Below, in pieces: positions 19,442 to 31,598 of a stretch of DNA of 64,000 bases. The DNA lies in assembly GCF_015627125.1 (NCBI RefSeq), contig NZ_VTDO01000002.1, positions 363,711 to 427,710 of the forward strand. Reading direction: 5' to 3'. Within the stretch, counting starts at the first letter, position 1; every line of letters starts with the position of its first letter. The notes beneath the pieces are model-generated. The model saw nothing but the letters and a program-made list of their open reading frames with translations. It was not told the origin of the DNA and did no database searches. The position numbers and the translations under genes were made by a program. The stretch is from Acinetobacter rathckeae. Its GTDB lineage: Bacteria; Pseudomonadota; Gammaproteobacteria; Pseudomonadales; Moraxellaceae.

Positions 19442-21454
19442 CTAAGGCTTTTTTACTTGATACAAGCCATGTTCAATTAAATGCTGTCGTAAAATTCGCC
19501 TAAGCTCAAGCACTGCCTCAGGTGTTTCTTGTATAGAGTGCCCACCTTGGATGACTTTTTCAGAAACAGCACCATCTAAATGTGCGCTTTTATATGGCAC
19601 AATCCCATCTGTCATGATGTTAGGATCTGTACTATTGGTGCTATTTCCCATGACTGAATGATATGGTAGTTTGGCTTTTGGCATAATGCCTTGAGTGAGC
19701 TCCATAAATTTTGATTTATAGCTTAAGTCGCTTGGGCCATTTTGTATGAGGCCATTATCTATATGTTTGACAAAATCTTTAGGATCAATATCACCTTGTA
19801 ATGAGTCAGCGACTGCACCTAAAAAAGCACCAGGTAAACGAATCACTTTACGTGCTACGCGAGTAAACCATAAATCTGCATATGCTGTTCCTCGATGCGG
19901 TGAAGCTAAAAAAACAGCTCGATCAAAATTATTAATCGACTTCATTTTTAAGCGATCAACAATAAATGGTATGTTTTTGGGCTGAGCGAGTTGTCTTTGT
20001 TTAAAAATTTTAAAGGCTTGTTTGCTAATATCAGCATTACTAACCAAAAGGCGAGATATCACGCCACCCATACTGTGTCCAATCAGTACTGCATTTTGTG
20101 CCGCAGGGGCCTTAGGATCCAATTGACCAAATGCTTGTTGGGTAATCGCATAAATTTGGTAACGACTTTCAAGCATAGGCATATTGGTTGAGTAAAAAAC
20201 TTGCCATACTTGATAATGCTCACGTAATACAGCATCTCCCATAATATCATTGGTTAATCGAATCCATGCCTCGGGGCTACTGGCTAAACCGTGTACCAAT
20301 ACAATCACTTTTTTATTTGGGTTATAAGGCTCTAACATATACAAATGAGGCATTGTCAGTTGCTGATCACGATCAATCAGTGACAAGTATGCTGCTTTAC
20401 CTAAATTAGTACTTGCTAACCATAGGCCATAGGGTGCAGAGAAGTTTGCTGCAAGTGGATAGGCTTTGCCTTCAACTTGAAGTTGATCAAATTGATAGGG
20501 GTCGGTGACTTTAATATATAAAGGTGCATTGCTGAGTAAAGATTTAAGGCTGGTATTGGCTGCAGGTTCTATTGAAATAGTGGTTGCAAGGTATTCTGGT
20601 GAGTGAATATTGGGGTTGACGCCATCTTTAAATTTATAGTTCAGAGGGTCTAAAATATATTTGTTTTCTTCACTCATTTTAGGTTTGGCAAGCACAGTCA
20701 CAAATTCAGAGCCAAAACCGTCTCTGCGGTTAATGGAGCGGAGTCCTGAAAAGTTTAAGTTGTAGCTTGAAATAAAGTCTTCAATTTTTTGGTCTTTAAG
20801 CTCGGGGAAGCGACTGAAGTCAATAATATATTGGTTATTGGCAACATTAAAGCCACTGTTGGCTGTATTGGCAGGTTTTTGGGTCGATGACAGCATAATC
20901 AGCTTCGCAATGGCCTGATTATAAAAGTCACGAACCTGTACTTGGCGGTTATCAAAAATTCGTTGATCTGGGTGACGCTCAGTCTTAAATAAATAAGCAT
21001 AGCTATAGCGAATACTGCGGTCGAGCATCTGCATTTCTTGTTGAATACAGCTATTTTGAGCGTTGAGTTTTTCCTCTTGTTTGGCTGATAGTACCTTATC
21101 TTGAGTAATTTTAGATTTACACTCAGAAGACTTTTCAAGTGACATCGCTTTGGCTAAATACAATTCACTTGCCGTTGAGAAAAACTGTTCGTTTGGAATC
21201 TGTGGAATTTGCTCAATGTCTGATAGGCATGATGTCGGGTCATTGCTACAGATTTTGGCCTCACGGCCTGTCATAGACAAGATATTTAAACTGGCTTCAC
21301 TAATCTTGTCACGGGTAAGAATACTGTCTCTTTCATTGGAGATGGTCACGTTAAATGCTTGTTGTTTCACACTCACGACCTGACAGCCATGAAGTGCAAT
21401 TGCACTGGTGAGTGTAAGCAATAGGGGAATTGCTTTTTGTGGGAATTTGAGCAT
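19442..21454 (-). CDS. Alpha/beta hydrolase lipoprotein (lipase-like)
   Basis: The N-terminus is a lipoprotein signal with lipobox LHGC (Cys24). About 350 residues of unrecognised N-terminal domain precede an alpha/beta hydrolase. That hydrolase starts at VIVLVHGLASSPEAW, has the nucleophile elbow GHSMGG near residue 459, and a candidate catalytic His in the IQGGHSIQE segment near the C-terminus. It is likely anchored in the outer membrane and acts on esters or lipids; the substrate is unknown. It lies 95 bp after another lipoprotein gene on the same strand. Confidence 0.85.
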   Translation of the reverse strand: MLKFPQKAIPLLLTLTSAIALHGCQVVSVKQQAFNVTISNERDSILTRDKISEASLNILSMTGREAKICSNDPTSCLSDIEQIPQIPNEQFFSTASELYLAKAMSLEKSSECKSKITQDKVLSAKQEEKLNAQNSCIQQEMQMLDRSIRYSYAYLFKTERHPDQRIFDNRQVQVRDFYNQAIAKLIMLSSTQKPANTANSGFNVANNQYIIDFSRFPELKDQKIEDFISSYNLNFSGLRSINRRDGFGSEFVTVLAKPKMSEENKYILDPLNYKFKDGVNPNIHSPEYLATTISIEPAANTSLKSLLSNAPLYIKVTDPYQFDQLQVEGKAYPLAANFSAPYGLWLASTNLGKAAYLSLIDRDQQLTMPHLYMLEPYNPNKKVIVLVHGLASSPEAWIRLTNDIMGDAVLREHYQVWQVFYSTNMPMLESRYQIYAITQQAFGQLDPKAPAAQNAVLIGHSMGGVISRLLVSNADISKQAFKIFKQRQLAQPKNIPFIVDRLKMKSINNFDRAVFLASPHRGTAYADLWFTRVARKVIRLPGAFLGAVADSLQGDIDPKDFVKHIDNGLIQNGPSDLSYKSKFMELTQGIMPKAKLPYHSVMGNSTNSTDPNIMTDGIVPYKSAHLDGAVSEKVIQGGHSIQETPEAVLELRRILRQHLIEHGLYQVKKP

Positions 21455-21549
21455 AAAGGCTTAAAAAAGTTAAATTTATACTCAAATTCTACATGAATAG
21501 GTCAAGGCAAAGCTAGGGCAATGATTTGACCACATGATGAGGTAGGGGT

Positions 21550-22497
21550 TTAATAACTGCCTTTTTTCATGTTGTTTAGATTTTCCCAGACGTTGGTTCG
21601 GCCTTGTGTTTGAATATCTTTAATCAGTTGGTCTGTTACTAGCGTTTCTTGTGGGTATTTCACTTTGTAGTTACGTAAAACAGTAATTGCATTTTTATTT
21701 TGCTCTAAATATAAGTAATTATTAGCAGCAGATAAATACGCCTCTTGTACGCCGCCTTTCATGGCTTTATCTAAATATGGAATGGCTTCACGCTGACCAC
21801 CGCCTTCAGATAGGTTGAAACCGAACCAAAAATTAACTAAAGGGTCATTCGGTACCATTTTTAACAGTCTTTGTCCGTATTTTAGCGATAGGGTGGTGTA
21901 TTGAGCACCTAAGTCTAAATTACGTGCCATGATACTGGCTTTAAATGCTCTTATGAGTACATCATAAGATGCATTGTCTTTGCTTGCATAGCCATCTAAA
22001 AATTGAGTGGTTTGTTTAAGCTTATTTTCAAAGCCACGGCGAACCATTTTACTGGTAAATTTAGGTGGGTAATGGCGTGCTTGGCCTTCAACGAGTTGTA
22101 AAAAGTCATCTATTGCTGTGACATCTAACTCATTTTGACCCGCCAAAGGTGAAAATTTAATGGTGTTTTTATTGCTGTCTATGGTTGGAATAATAAGATG
22201 GTTTTCATCAAAAGTTTGCGTTTGGGTTGGGTCTTTCGGGTTGGTTGCAATCATTTTAGTGACAGGTTGCGCAGCAGCTCTTTGTAAGTCCACTTCAAAA
22301 TCAGATGGTTTATCATAATTTACTGGATTTAAAACATAAAATGGTGCAGGTAAGTCAGGTTCTTTAAATATAATTGGTCCTGTTGGTGCGGCTACTGTTG
22401 CGGTAGGTGCTACAGGGTGTTTTGCTGTGTCCATGTTTGAGCATGCCGAAAGTATTGCTGCTGTTGTTACTGTTATGGCAAGGGTTTTTACTTTCAT
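21550..22497 (-). CDS. Lipoprotein with tetratricopeptide-like repeats
   Basis: The start is placed at MKVKTLAITV because the following segment gives a lipobox (ILSAC) and the upstream codons are unlikely to be translated. After a Pro/Ala-rich stretch the C-terminal 170 residues are helical repeats (WFGFNLSEGGGQREAIPYLDKA, EAYLSAANNYLYLEQNKNAI) that look TPR-like. It is adjacent to the lipase lipoprotein and may act with it at the envelope, which is inference. It does not match a named family that I recognise. Confidence 0.75.
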   Translation of the reverse strand: MKVKTLAITVTTAAILSACSNMDTAKHPVAPTATVAAPTGPIIFKEPDLPAPFYVLNPVNYDKPSDFEVDLQRAAAQPVTKMIATNPKDPTQTQTFDENHLIIPTIDSNKNTIKFSPLAGQNELDVTAIDDFLQLVEGQARHYPPKFTSKMVRRGFENKLKQTTQFLDGYASKDNASYDVLIRAFKASIMARNLDLGAQYTTLSLKYGQRLLKMVPNDPLVNFWFGFNLSEGGGQREAIPYLDKAMKGGVQEAYLSAANNYLYLEQNKNAITVLRNYKVKYPQETLVTDQLIKDIQTQGRTNVWENLNNMKKGSY

Positions 22498-22592
22498 AAG
22501 ATTTTCCAATTGTAATTGTTGAAGATCATGCATTGATTGACGCAGTTTAATGTAAAAGAAAACAGCTGTGCAATGTAATGCATGTAACCAAG

Positions 22593-23399
22593 CTAAGTCT
22601 TTGGTGTAGATTTTTGTTCATTACATACTTGTCTAATTTTTTCTAAAATTTCAAGTTGTTCTTGGGTCATTTGATCTTGAGGTGTCGTTGCAACGTATTT
22701 GGGGTCAAGGGCAGTTAAGCGCTCATTTAACAGACTCATTTGCTTTTCATTGTGTTTGAGCCGATCAAGCAATATATTCATGCCTTCTAAAATAGGGTCA
22801 GACTGATTTGGTGAGGCGGCATAGGCTTGAAAGCCAATACTTTTAGCATAAGCTTCACGTTGTTGGTCTGTGTCAGAAGGCTGTTTATTTTTGACAATAT
22901 AGCGGGCAGGACTTCCTACAGCGGTAGTGTCTGTTGGTACTGCTTTTAAAATGACAGTATTTGAGCCGATTTTTGCATTTTTTCCAACGGTAAAAGGCCC
23001 TAAAATTTTTGCACCTGCACCAACAATCACACCATCTTCTAAAGTAGGGTGACGTTTGCCTTGTTTCCACGTGGTGCCACCTAGGGTTACGCCGTGGTAT
23101 AGCGTGACATCATCCCCAATTTCAGCAGTTTCACCAATGACAATGCCCATGCCGTGGTCAATAAAAAGTCGGCGACCGATTTTAGCTCCAGGGTGGATTT
23201 CAATGCCCGTGGCAAAACGACTAAATGACGCGAGTGTGCGGGCACTGGTTTTAAAGTTATTTTGCCACATTTTATGTGCAACACGGTGTAACACTAAGGC
23301 ATGTATGCCCGGATAGGTTAATAGCACTTCTAATGTATTTCTTGCTGCAGGATCGCGTGAAAAGACAGCAGCAATATCTTCTTTGAGCTGTTTAATCAT
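22593..23399 (-). CDS. cysE: Serine O-acetyltransferase
   Basis: CysE makes O-acetylserine, the acceptor for sulfide in cysteine synthesis. The start is set at MIKQLKED, overlapping the trmJ stop by ATGA. It has an N-terminal helical region, then a left-handed beta-helix of hexapeptide repeats with the catalytic segment [20 protein letters not shown] and the [16 protein letters not shown] turn. At 268 residues it resembles the compact NifP/CysE form plus a C-terminal tail rich in Gln and charged residues. No iron-sulfur regulator is adjacent. Confidence 0.92.
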   Translation of the reverse strand: MIKQLKEDIAAVFSRDPAARNTLEVLLTYPGIHALVLHRVAHKMWQNNFKTSARTLASFSRFATGIEIHPGAKIGRRLFIDHGMGIVIGETAEIGDDVTLYHGVTLGGTTWKQGKRHPTLEDGVIVGAGAKILGPFTVGKNAKIGSNTVILKAVPTDTTAVGSPARYIVKNKQPSDTDQQREAYAKSIGFQAYAASPNQSDPILEGMNILLDRLKHNEKQMSLLNERLTALDPKYVATTPQDQMTQEQLEILEKIRQVCNEQKSTPKT

Positions 23400-24241
23400 G
23401 GTATTTGATCCTCTTGTACTTGAGTATGTTCTGATTTTTTCCATTGACCTTGACTGAGTGCTTGTACTCGGCTAAATACACCACGCAGTAAATTGTATTC
23501 CATACGGTCAAGTTGGATTCGTCCAAATAAGCGTTTGAGTCGTGTGGGTAATAGTCGTGGATTGTTTGGGTCGAAAAACTCAATGTCAGCAAGCATTTTT
23601 TCCATATGTGGGTAAAATTCTTGCATCTGTTGTTGTGTAACTAAGGGCTCGTCCCACTGCATGTGCTGTTGGTTTGTCACAGGCATGTGTTGTGAGTCAG
23701 CGTCTTGTGTTGTCTGTGTCGCTGCGGTGGCCATGCGTAGCTCATAACAAATAATTTGAATGGCTTGAGCAACGTTAAGTACGCCATAATCTGTATTTAC
23801 AGGAATGGTGAGGTGGTAGTTGGCAAGTGCCAGTTCTTCATTGGTCAGACCACGGTCTTCACGGCCAAATACGATAGCGACCTCATGTTGTTGCTCACAA
23901 ATATGTTTTGAAATGAGCTCTGCTGCGGGGCGAACATCAAGCAATGGCCATGGTATGGTGCGACTACGGGCACTGGTGCCAAAGACAATATGACAGTCTG
24001 CAATGGCCTCTTGTAAGGTCTCTACAACTTCTATTTTTTCAAGTAAATCAGTTGCCCCTGCGGCCAATGCGGTAATGTCTGGGTGCGGGAATGTTTTGGG
24101 TGCAACAAGGGTTAAACGGCTGAGTCCCATGGTTTTCATGGCACGTAAAGCACTGCCAATATTGGCAGGCAAAGTAGTATTAACCATGACAATACGGACA
24201 TGTTGTAATTGTGTATTGATTTCTTGGTTATTCGATGACAT
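23396..24241 (-). CDS. trmJ: tRNA (cytidine/uridine-2'-O-)-methyltransferase TrmJ
   Basis: SPOUT-class methyltransferase that 2'-O-methylates position 32 of t[25 protein letters not shown] opens the domain; the knot motifs [13 protein letters not shown] and the [14 protein letters not shown] loop follow. At 281 residues it has the C-terminal helical extension of the TrmJ family. It lies between dnaE (38 bp upstream on this strand) and cysE (4-bp overlap), probably one transcript. Confidence 0.92.
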   Translation of the reverse strand: MSSNNQEINTQLQHVRIVMVNTTLPANIGSALRAMKTMGLSRLTLVAPKTFPHPDITALAAGATDLLEKIEVVETLQEAIADCHIVFGTSARSRTIPWPLLDVRPAAELISKHICEQQHEVAIVFGREDRGLTNEELALANYHLTIPVNTDYGVLNVAQAIQIICYELRMATAATQTTQDADSQHMPVTNQQHMQWDEPLVTQQQMQEFYPHMEKMLADIEFFDPNNPRLLPTRLKRLFGRIQLDRMEYNLLRGVFSRVQALSQGQWKKSEHTQVQEDQIP

Positions 24242-24279
24242 AAAAATTTCCGAGCAAAGTGGCTTAGTGTAAATATGGG

Positions 24280-27200
24280 CTAGTTTGGTCTTGTTGGTTG
24301 CTGTAAAGTCTTTGATTTGACCTGATATTCTATATGAATCGTATCTTTTCCAAAATAGTCACGTAGTGCACACAGGGCTTCATCTAAAGGGGCTATCCGC
24401 CATTGTGTATTTGGCTGGATCTTTGCTTGAGCATAGTCTGTATCTATTTTAAAGAGTAAAGGAATATGCTGACACATGTCTACTTCACAATACGGGTGAA
24501 TGAGTGTTTTTATGTCATTTGCCAGTGTAGGGGTAAGGACATCGGGTGCTAGACTAATTTGAATGTTTTGAGCACGTTTTTGTCGTATTTCATTCAGACT
24601 AAATGCCTTTGATAGTCTAGACATTGGACGATCAAAACCTTCACGCTCGTATAGGTCACCTTCTATAATTACGACTTTTTCGACTTGTATGATGTCTTTA
24701 AAGCGTTGAAAGCGTTCATGGTTACAACTGACTTCTAAACGTGCTGTACCATCGTCAAGCGTGATCATCATACGGTTTGGGAAGTTCGCGACATCAAGAA
24801 CCAAGCCTGCAAAAACAGTGGTTTGCCCACGCTTTGTTGGAGTGAGTTGGTTGAGTTTGGCTGGAATAAAGGCTTTGAGTTCTGCACGATAAACATCAAT
24901 AGGGTGGCCTGTAAGGTATAAGCCAAGGGTATCTTTTTCCCCTTTTAAACGGACTTCATCTGACCATGGTTTCAGTGGCTTACTTGGTTTTCGTTGAATT
25001 TCCTCAACTTCACCAAACAAATCCATCATGCCTGTTTCACGGTTTTGTCGTGCTTGGTCGGCCGCTTGTACAGCTTCTGGAAGTTCCGCCATGAGTGTTG
25101 AGCGTTCAGTATTTAGGCAGTCGAGTGCACCTGCACGAATGAGCGCTTCAAGTGTTCGCTTATTCATTTTTTTAAGGTCAATACGGTGACAAAAGTCAAA
25201 AATGTCACGATATGGGCCATCTTGCTCACGTGAGTCAATCACAGATTGCATGGCTTGTTCGCCTACGCCTTTAATTGCACCAAGCCCATAGACAATGGTT
25301 TTATCATCAATGGCATGAAAGCGATAAATAGACTGATTGATAGACGGTGGTAATACCTCTAAGTGGTTGTTTCGGCAGTCATCAATTAAAAAGACCACGC
25401 TGTCCGTGTTCTGCATTTCCGAGGTCATCACCGCTGCCATAAATTCAGCAGGGTAATGTGCTTTTAGCCATGCGGTGTGGTAAGCAACCAAAGCATAAGC
25501 GGCCGCATGCGATTTGTTAAAACCATAGCCTGCAAATTTTTCCATAAAGTCAAAGATATGGTTGGCTGTGGCTTCGTCAATGTCTTTTTTTGCAGCACCT
25601 TCGGTAAAGATTTTTCGCTGTTTGACCATTTCTTCGGGTTTTTTCTTACCCATGGCACGGCGTAATAAATCTGCACCCCCAAGTGTATAGCCTGCACACA
25701 ACTGTGCTGCTTGCATCACTTGTTCTTGGTACACCATAATACCGTAGGTCGGTTCAAGTACACCTTCGAGTAGTGGGTGTAAGTATTCAAACTCGCCACC
25801 GTGCATACGGTGAATAAAGTCAGGAATAAGATCCATTGGGCCGGGGCGATACAATGACACAAAGGCAATAATTTCTTCAAACTTGCTCGGGCGAGCTTCT
25901 TTGAGCATACGTTTCATGCCCACAGATTCAAACTGAAATACTGCCGTAGTATTGGCTTCAGAGAAAATCTTATAGGCTTTGCTGTCATCTAAAGGAACAT
26001 GAATAATATTGAGTGGCTCATCTAATTTGAGTCGCTTATTAATATTTTGTATGGCATCTTCAATGACCGTGAGGTTACGTAAGCCTAAAAAGTCAAACTT
26101 GACTAAACCTGCTGACTCGACATCATCTTTGTCGTACTGTGCAACACGGTTGGTACCATCTGCATCGCACATGATGGCTGAAAAGTCGGTGATTTTCCCA
26201 GGTGCGATGACCACACCACCTGCGTGTTTACCCGTGTTTCGGGTAATGCCTTCAAGTTTAAGCGCCATTTCCCAAATTTCACTGGCATCGTCATAATCTG
26301 GGTTAGATGGGTTGGTGACAATGTCTTTAAGCTGCGGTTCCATATCAATGGCAGTGGCAAGGTCAACACCGAGTGGTTTTGTGGGCACCATTTTGGAAAT
26401 ACGGTCTGCTAAACCGTAAGATTTACCCAGTACACGGGCAACGTCTCGTATCGCACCTTTGGCGGCCATTGTACCAAAAGTCGCAATTTGTGAAACAGCA
26501 TCACGCCCATAGTGTTGTGCCACGTATTCAATGACACGGTCACGCCCTGAAATACAAAAGTCGACATCAAAGTCGGGCATAGATACCCGTTCAGGGTTTA
26601 AGAAACGTTCAAAGAGTAAATCATAACGCAGAGGGTCTAGGTCGGTAATATTTAAGCTATACGCAACCAATGAACCTGCACCTGAACCACGACCCGGCCC
26701 TACAGGTACGCCGTTGTTTTTAGCCCAGTTAATAAAGTCCATCACAATCAGAAAGTAACCTGGGAAACCCATGCCTAAAATAATACGCACTTCATATTCA
26801 ATGCGTTCATCGTAAGGTTTTCGGATCTCTGCCCAGTGCTCATCACGTTCACTGACAGGGTAAAGCTGTTTTAAGCGTTCTTCGAGTCCTTCTTTTGAAA
26901 GGTGCTCAAAGTAGGTGTCTATGGTGAAGCCTTCAGGAATAGGGTAGTCAGGTAGAAAGTACTCACCAAGGCGTAAGTTGACATTACAACGCTTGGCAAT
27001 ATTTACGGTGTTTTCAATGGCACTGGGAATGTCTGCGAATAAAGCGGTCATTTGCTCGGCAGTTTTAAAGTACTGCTCTGAGTTATAAATATGCGGACGC
27101 CTTTGGTCTGCAAGTACATAACCATCTGCAATACAAATACGTGCTTCATGAGCTTCAAAGTCTTCTGCATGAATAAAGTGCACGTCATTGTGTGCGACAA

Positions 27201-27759
27201 CCCCCACTTGATAGGTTGATGCAAGTTGTATGGCTTCGTTGATAAATAGTTCTTCATTGCTACGGTTGGTACGCGTTAGGGCAAAGTACGCACGGTTAGC
27301 AAAGGTGTTATGCCATGCTTCGAAAAGCGGAACGGCTTTGTCTGGGTGTGATGAGCACATGGCTTGACCCACATCACTTTGTTGGCCGAGTAAAATAATC
27401 AGGTCTTGGTGCTGTTCTAAAATCCACTCTTTTTTTATGCATGGAATATCAAGTTTTTGCCCTTCGATATATCCTTTTGAAATAATTTCAGTCAGATTGC
27501 GCCAACCTGTATTGGTCATAGCAAGTAGCGTAACGCGGTGTTCAGCATCTTCAAGTTGTACGCTTGCCCCTAAAATAGGTTTAATGCCTTTAGATTGGCA
27601 TGACTTAAAAAATTTAACCGCTGCATGTATATTCGATAAGTCAGTAAGGGCAAGTGCGGGCATATTGTCTTTTGCCGCAGCTTTCATGAGCTCTGGTATA
27701 CGAACAATCGATTCAGTAATAGAAAATTCAGTGTGAATACCCAGATGAACAAACTGCAT
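24280..27759 (-). CDS. dnaE: DNA polymerase III subunit alpha
   Basis: Replicative polymerase catalytic subunit. At 1159 residues it matches the E. coli length. An N-terminal PHP domain (residues 1-270, starting FVHLGIHTEFSI) is followed by the polymerase core with catalytic aspartates in MPDFDVDF near residue 395 and VPVGPGRGSGAGSLV just before it. A helix-hairpin-helix and a C-terminal OB fold (TTVFAGLVLDVANFPNRM) complete it. It heads a minus-strand run dnaE-trmJ-cysE. Confidence 0.98.
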   Translation of the reverse strand: MQFVHLGIHTEFSITESIVRIPELMKAAAKDNMPALALTDLSNIHAAVKFFKSCQSKGIKPILGASVQLEDAEHRVTLLAMTNTGWRNLTEIISKGYIEGQKLDIPCIKKEWILEQHQDLIILLGQQSDVGQAMCSSHPDKAVPLFEAWHNTFANRAYFALTRTNRSNEELFINEAIQLASTYQVGVVAHNDVHFIHAEDFEAHEARICIADGYVLADQRRPHIYNSEQYFKTAEQMTALFADIPSAIENTVNIAKRCNVNLRLGEYFLPDYPIPEGFTIDTYFEHLSKEGLEERLKQLYPVSERDEHWAEIRKPYDERIEYEVRIILGMGFPGYFLIVMDFINWAKNNGVPVGPGRGSGAGSLVAYSLNITDLDPLRYDLLFERFLNPERVSMPDFDVDFCISGRDRVIEYVAQHYGRDAVSQIATFGTMAAKGAIRDVARVLGKSYGLADRISKMVPTKPLGVDLATAIDMEPQLKDIVTNPSNPDYDDASEIWEMALKLEGITRNTGKHAGGVVIAPGKITDFSAIMCDADGTNRVAQYDKDDVESAGLVKFDFLGLRNLTVIEDAIQNINKRLKLDEPLNIIHVPLDDSKAYKIFSEANTTAVFQFESVGMKRMLKEARPSKFEEIIAFVSLYRPGPMDLIPDFIHRMHGGEFEYLHPLLEGVLEPTYGIMVYQEQVMQAAQLCAGYTLGGADLLRRAMGKKKPEEMVKQRKIFTEGAAKKDIDEATANHIFDFMEKFAGYGFNKSHAAAYALVAYHTAWLKAHYPAEFMAAVMTSEMQNTDSVVFLIDDCRNNHLEVLPPSINQSIYRFHAIDDKTIVYGLGAIKGVGEQAMQSVIDSREQDGPYRDIFDFCHRIDLKKMNKRTLEALIRAGALDCLNTERSTLMAELPEAVQAADQARQNRETGMMDLFGEVEEIQRKPSKPLKPWSDEVRLKGEKDTLGLYLTGHPIDVYRAELKAFIPAKLNQLTPTKRGQTTVFAGLVLDVANFPNRMMITLDDGTARLEVSCNHERFQRFKDIIQVEKVVIIEGDLYEREGFDRPMSRLSKAFSLNEIRQKRAQNIQISLAPDVLTPTLANDIKTLIHPYCEVDMCQHIPLLFKIDTDYAQAKIQPNTQWRIAPLDEALCALRDYFGKDTIHIEYQVKSKTLQQPTRPN

Positions 27760-27868
27760 TAAAAGATCCTTAGCGTCATTTAAGTTGTTATTTTAACATG
27801 CTATGGTTTAAACGCATGTGTTGATTATGCTTTTTACGCCGATTTAATGCACTACTATAAAGCAAAAA

Positions 27869-27892
27869 AGGTGTGCCAGTTTGGCACACCCT
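27869..27892 (-). terminator. Intrinsic terminator after the asparaginase gene
   Basis: Perfect 9-bp stem GGTGTGCCA (27870-27878) / TGGCACACC (27882-27890), loop of 3, followed on the minus strand by six T. Confidence 0.9.
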
Positions 27893-27916
27893 TGTCTATT
27901 ATCGTGCAATACGATT

Positions 27917-29029
<1,113 letters not shown>

Positions 29030-29311
29030 CTATGTATGCCAATTTTATGAGTTGTGTATTTTTATGGTTATATTTTGTTCTTCAACTTATTTTTGTGTAA
29101 GTGGTGTAGTTTACCTTACATAGGGTGTCTAAAACGTATTCTTGCCAAAAGTCTATTTTTATTGCCATTAAATCTACGAGCAGGTATTTTTTGCTGTTGA
29201 TAAGCACTGAGGCGTGTAGGATGCTAAACAAAGAGTAGATATAAATAGCAGAGCTTTAAAAATGAGATGACAGCGACCCACTCAAAGTGAGTCACTGTAG
29301 GGCTTCAAAGA

Positions 29312-30559
29312 CTAGCGTATGCTGGCCAAGAAACGGCCAATACGTGAAATGGCTTCTTTAAGTTCATTTTCTGCAGGTAAAAATACCACACGGAAATGGT
29401 CTGGGCTTGGCCAATTAAAACCAGTACCTTGTACCAATAGTACTTTTTCAGCACGTAGTAACTCAAGCATGAGCTGTTCATCGTCTTGTATTGGGTACAT
29501 ATTTGGGTCTAAACGAGGGAAGCAGTACATTGCACCTTCTGGTTTAACACAGCTCACACCTGGTATTTCATTGAGCATTTCCCAAGCAATGTTGCGTTGC
29601 TCGTACAAACGACCACCAGGTCGAATTAAATTATTAATACTTTGGTAACCGCCTAGCGCCGTTTGAATGGCAAATTGTGCTTGATGGTTGGCACACAGTC
29701 GCATAGATGCCAACATGTTTAAACCTTCAATATAGTCTTCAGCACGTGTTTTATTGCCGGTAATGGTCATCCAACCTGCTCTATACCCTGCAACACGGTG
29801 GGATTTTGACAGACCATTAAATGTAATACAGAGTTGATCACCTGCGAGTGCCGCTACAGAGACATGCTCTATACCATCGTAAATAATTTTGTCGTAAATT
29901 TCATCTGCAAACAAAATAAGGTCATGCTTTTTGGCAAGCGCAATGATCTTTTCAAGTACATGGCGTGGGTAGACCGAACCTGTAGGGTTGTTCGGGTTAA
30001 TAATCACAATACCACGGGTACTTTGCGTGATTTTGCTTTCCATATCTGCAATATCTGGATACCAGTAGTTTTCTTCATCACATTTATAATGAATCGCTGT
30101 ACCACCAGATAAATTGACGGCAGCTGTCCATAATGGATAGTCAGGCATCGGGACTAAGACTTCATCGCCATCATCTAGCAAACCTTGCATTGCCATAACA
30201 ATCAGTTCAGATACGCCGTTGCCAATATACACATCATTGACGTGCATATCTCGAATGCCTTTTTGTTGGTAATACTGACATACGGCTTTACGTGCAGGGA
30301 AAATACCTTTTGAGTCTGTGTAACCAATCGCATTGGGTAGGTTGAGTGCAACATCATTAATAATTTCTTGTGGTGCTTCAAAACCAAAAGGGGCAGGATT
30401 ACCAATGTTGAGTTTAATGATTTTGTGCCCTTGTTCTTCCATTTCATTGGCGGCTTGTAACACTGGTCCACGAATGTCATAGCATACATGCTCAAGCTTA
30501 GATGACTTTTTGATCTCGCGTGGTGGGGTGTTACCTTGAACGGGCATAGTGTTGTCCAA
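29312..30559 (-). CDS. alaA: Glutamate-pyruvate aminotransferase AlaA-like
   Basis: Class I PLP aminotransferase of 415 residues. It has the N-terminal SSKLEHVCYDIRGPVLQ segment typical of AlaA, NPNNPTGSVYP, the DEIYDKI segment and the PLP lysine in FNGLSKSHRVAGYRAGW (near residue 253). AlaA makes alanine from pyruvate and glutamate. A second ATG four codons in is an alternative start. Single gene. Confidence 0.9.
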   Translation of the reverse strand: MDNTMPVQGNTPPREIKKSSKLEHVCYDIRGPVLQAANEMEEQGHKIIKLNIGNPAPFGFEAPQEIINDVALNLPNAIGYTDSKGIFPARKAVCQYYQQKGIRDMHVNDVYIGNGVSELIVMAMQGLLDDGDEVLVPMPDYPLWTAAVNLSGGTAIHYKCDEENYWYPDIADMESKITQSTRGIVIINPNNPTGSVYPRHVLEKIIALAKKHDLILFADEIYDKIIYDGIEHVSVAALAGDQLCITFNGLSKSHRVAGYRAGWMTITGNKTRAEDYIEGLNMLASMRLCANHQAQFAIQTALGGYQSINNLIRPGGRLYEQRNIAWEMLNEIPGVSCVKPEGAMYCFPRLDPNMYPIQDDEQLMLELLRAEKVLLVQGTGFNWPSPDHFRVVFLPAENELKEAISRIGRFLASIR

Positions 30560-30699
30560 TTATATGTATGTTAAAAGAAAATAGATTACTGAAAATGCAC
30601 AATCTACTTGAAATTTTTCTAGCATTTTAGTCTGCGGTAGCGTAAATATAAAGACAATAACATGCGATATTGAATTTTATATCTTTCAAGGAGTTTGTC

Positions 30700-31119
30700 A
30701 TGGGAAAAGTCAATAAAACAGACCGTGAGTGGCGAAGAGAGCTCTCTGCAGAGGAGTATCGTGTTACACGACAAAAAGGCACAGAGGCGCCGTTTACAGG
30801 ACAGTATTGGAACACCAAGCAAGCAGGACAGTACAGTTGTAAATGTTGTGGTGAAGTGTTGTTTTTATCTGATTCTAAATATGACAGTGGTTGCGGTTGG
30901 CCGAGCTTTTTTAGACCAGCAAATCAAAGTGTTGTGGCAGAACAAGAAGATTTAAGCCTTGGTATGATGCGTACAGAAATCACCTGTGAACGTTGTGGTG
31001 CGCATTTGGGGCATGTCTTTGAAGATGGGCCACAACCGACAGGGCTACGTTACTGTGTCAATTCAGCATCATTAACATTAAAAACAGAAGAAAAAAATGA
31101 TGGAGAGAGTTACCCATGA
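30700..31119 (+). CDS. msrB: Peptide-methionine (R)-S-oxide reductase MsrB
   Basis: MsrB repairs the R-sulfoxide of methionine. The ATG at 30700 follows an AAGGAG site, so the longer frame from 30670 is not used. The zinc CxxC pairs ([18 protein letters not shown]), the SGCGWPSF motif and the catalytic Cys in RYCVNSASL are visible in 139 residues. It overlaps the peroxidase gene by ATGA, forming an oxidative-repair pair. Confidence 0.95.
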   Translation: MGKVNKTDREWRRELSAEEYRVTRQKGTEAPFTGQYWNTKQAGQYSCKCCGEVLFLSDSKYDSGCGWPSFFRPANQSVVAEQEDLSLGMMRTEITCERCGAHLGHVFEDGPQPTGLRYCVNSASLTLKTEEKNDGESYP

Positions 31120-31598
31120 CCACAATTTACCAACTACAAGCAGATTTACTCAGTGGTAAACAAAAGCATTTCTCAGATTATGAAGGGCAGGTGCTACTTA
31201 TTGTAAATACTGCCAGTAAGTGTGGGTTTACACCACAATTTGCTGGCTTAGAAAAATTGTATGAGCAATATAAAGCACAAGGTTTAGAGGTTTTGGGTTT
31301 CCCATGTAACCAATTTGGTGGGCAAGACCCAGGTACACATGCAGAAATAGAGACATTTTGTCAAAAAAACTACGGTGTGAGTTTTCCTATGTTTGCCAAA
31401 ATAGATGTAAAAGGCCCAGAAGCACACCCTATTTTTAGATTCTTGACCCGTGAGGCAAAAGGGGTATTAGGTACACAAAGTATTAAATGGAACTTCACCA
31501 AGTTTTTAGTCGGAAGAGATGGCAAGGTGATTGCACGTTATGCACCAACGGCAAAACCTGAAACATTACGAGAAGATATTGAACGTGCACTCGCTTAA
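31116..31598 (+). CDS. Glutathione peroxidase family protein
   Basis: Thioredoxin-fold peroxide reductase of 160 residues. The peroxidatic Cys lies in [12 protein letters not shown] near residue 36, the second family motif [15 protein letters not shown] near residue 63 and the [12 protein letters not shown] motif near residue 127. It uses Cys, not selenocysteine, so it is probably thioredoxin-dependent as in many bacterial members. It overlaps msrB by 4 bp. Confidence 0.93.
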   Translation: MTTIYQLQADLLSGKQKHFSDYEGQVLLIVNTASKCGFTPQFAGLEKLYEQYKAQGLEVLGFPCNQFGGQDPGTHAEIETFCQKNYGVSFPMFAKIDVKGPEAHPIFRFLTREAKGVLGTQSIKWNFTKFLVGRDGKVIARYAPTAKPETLREDIERALA

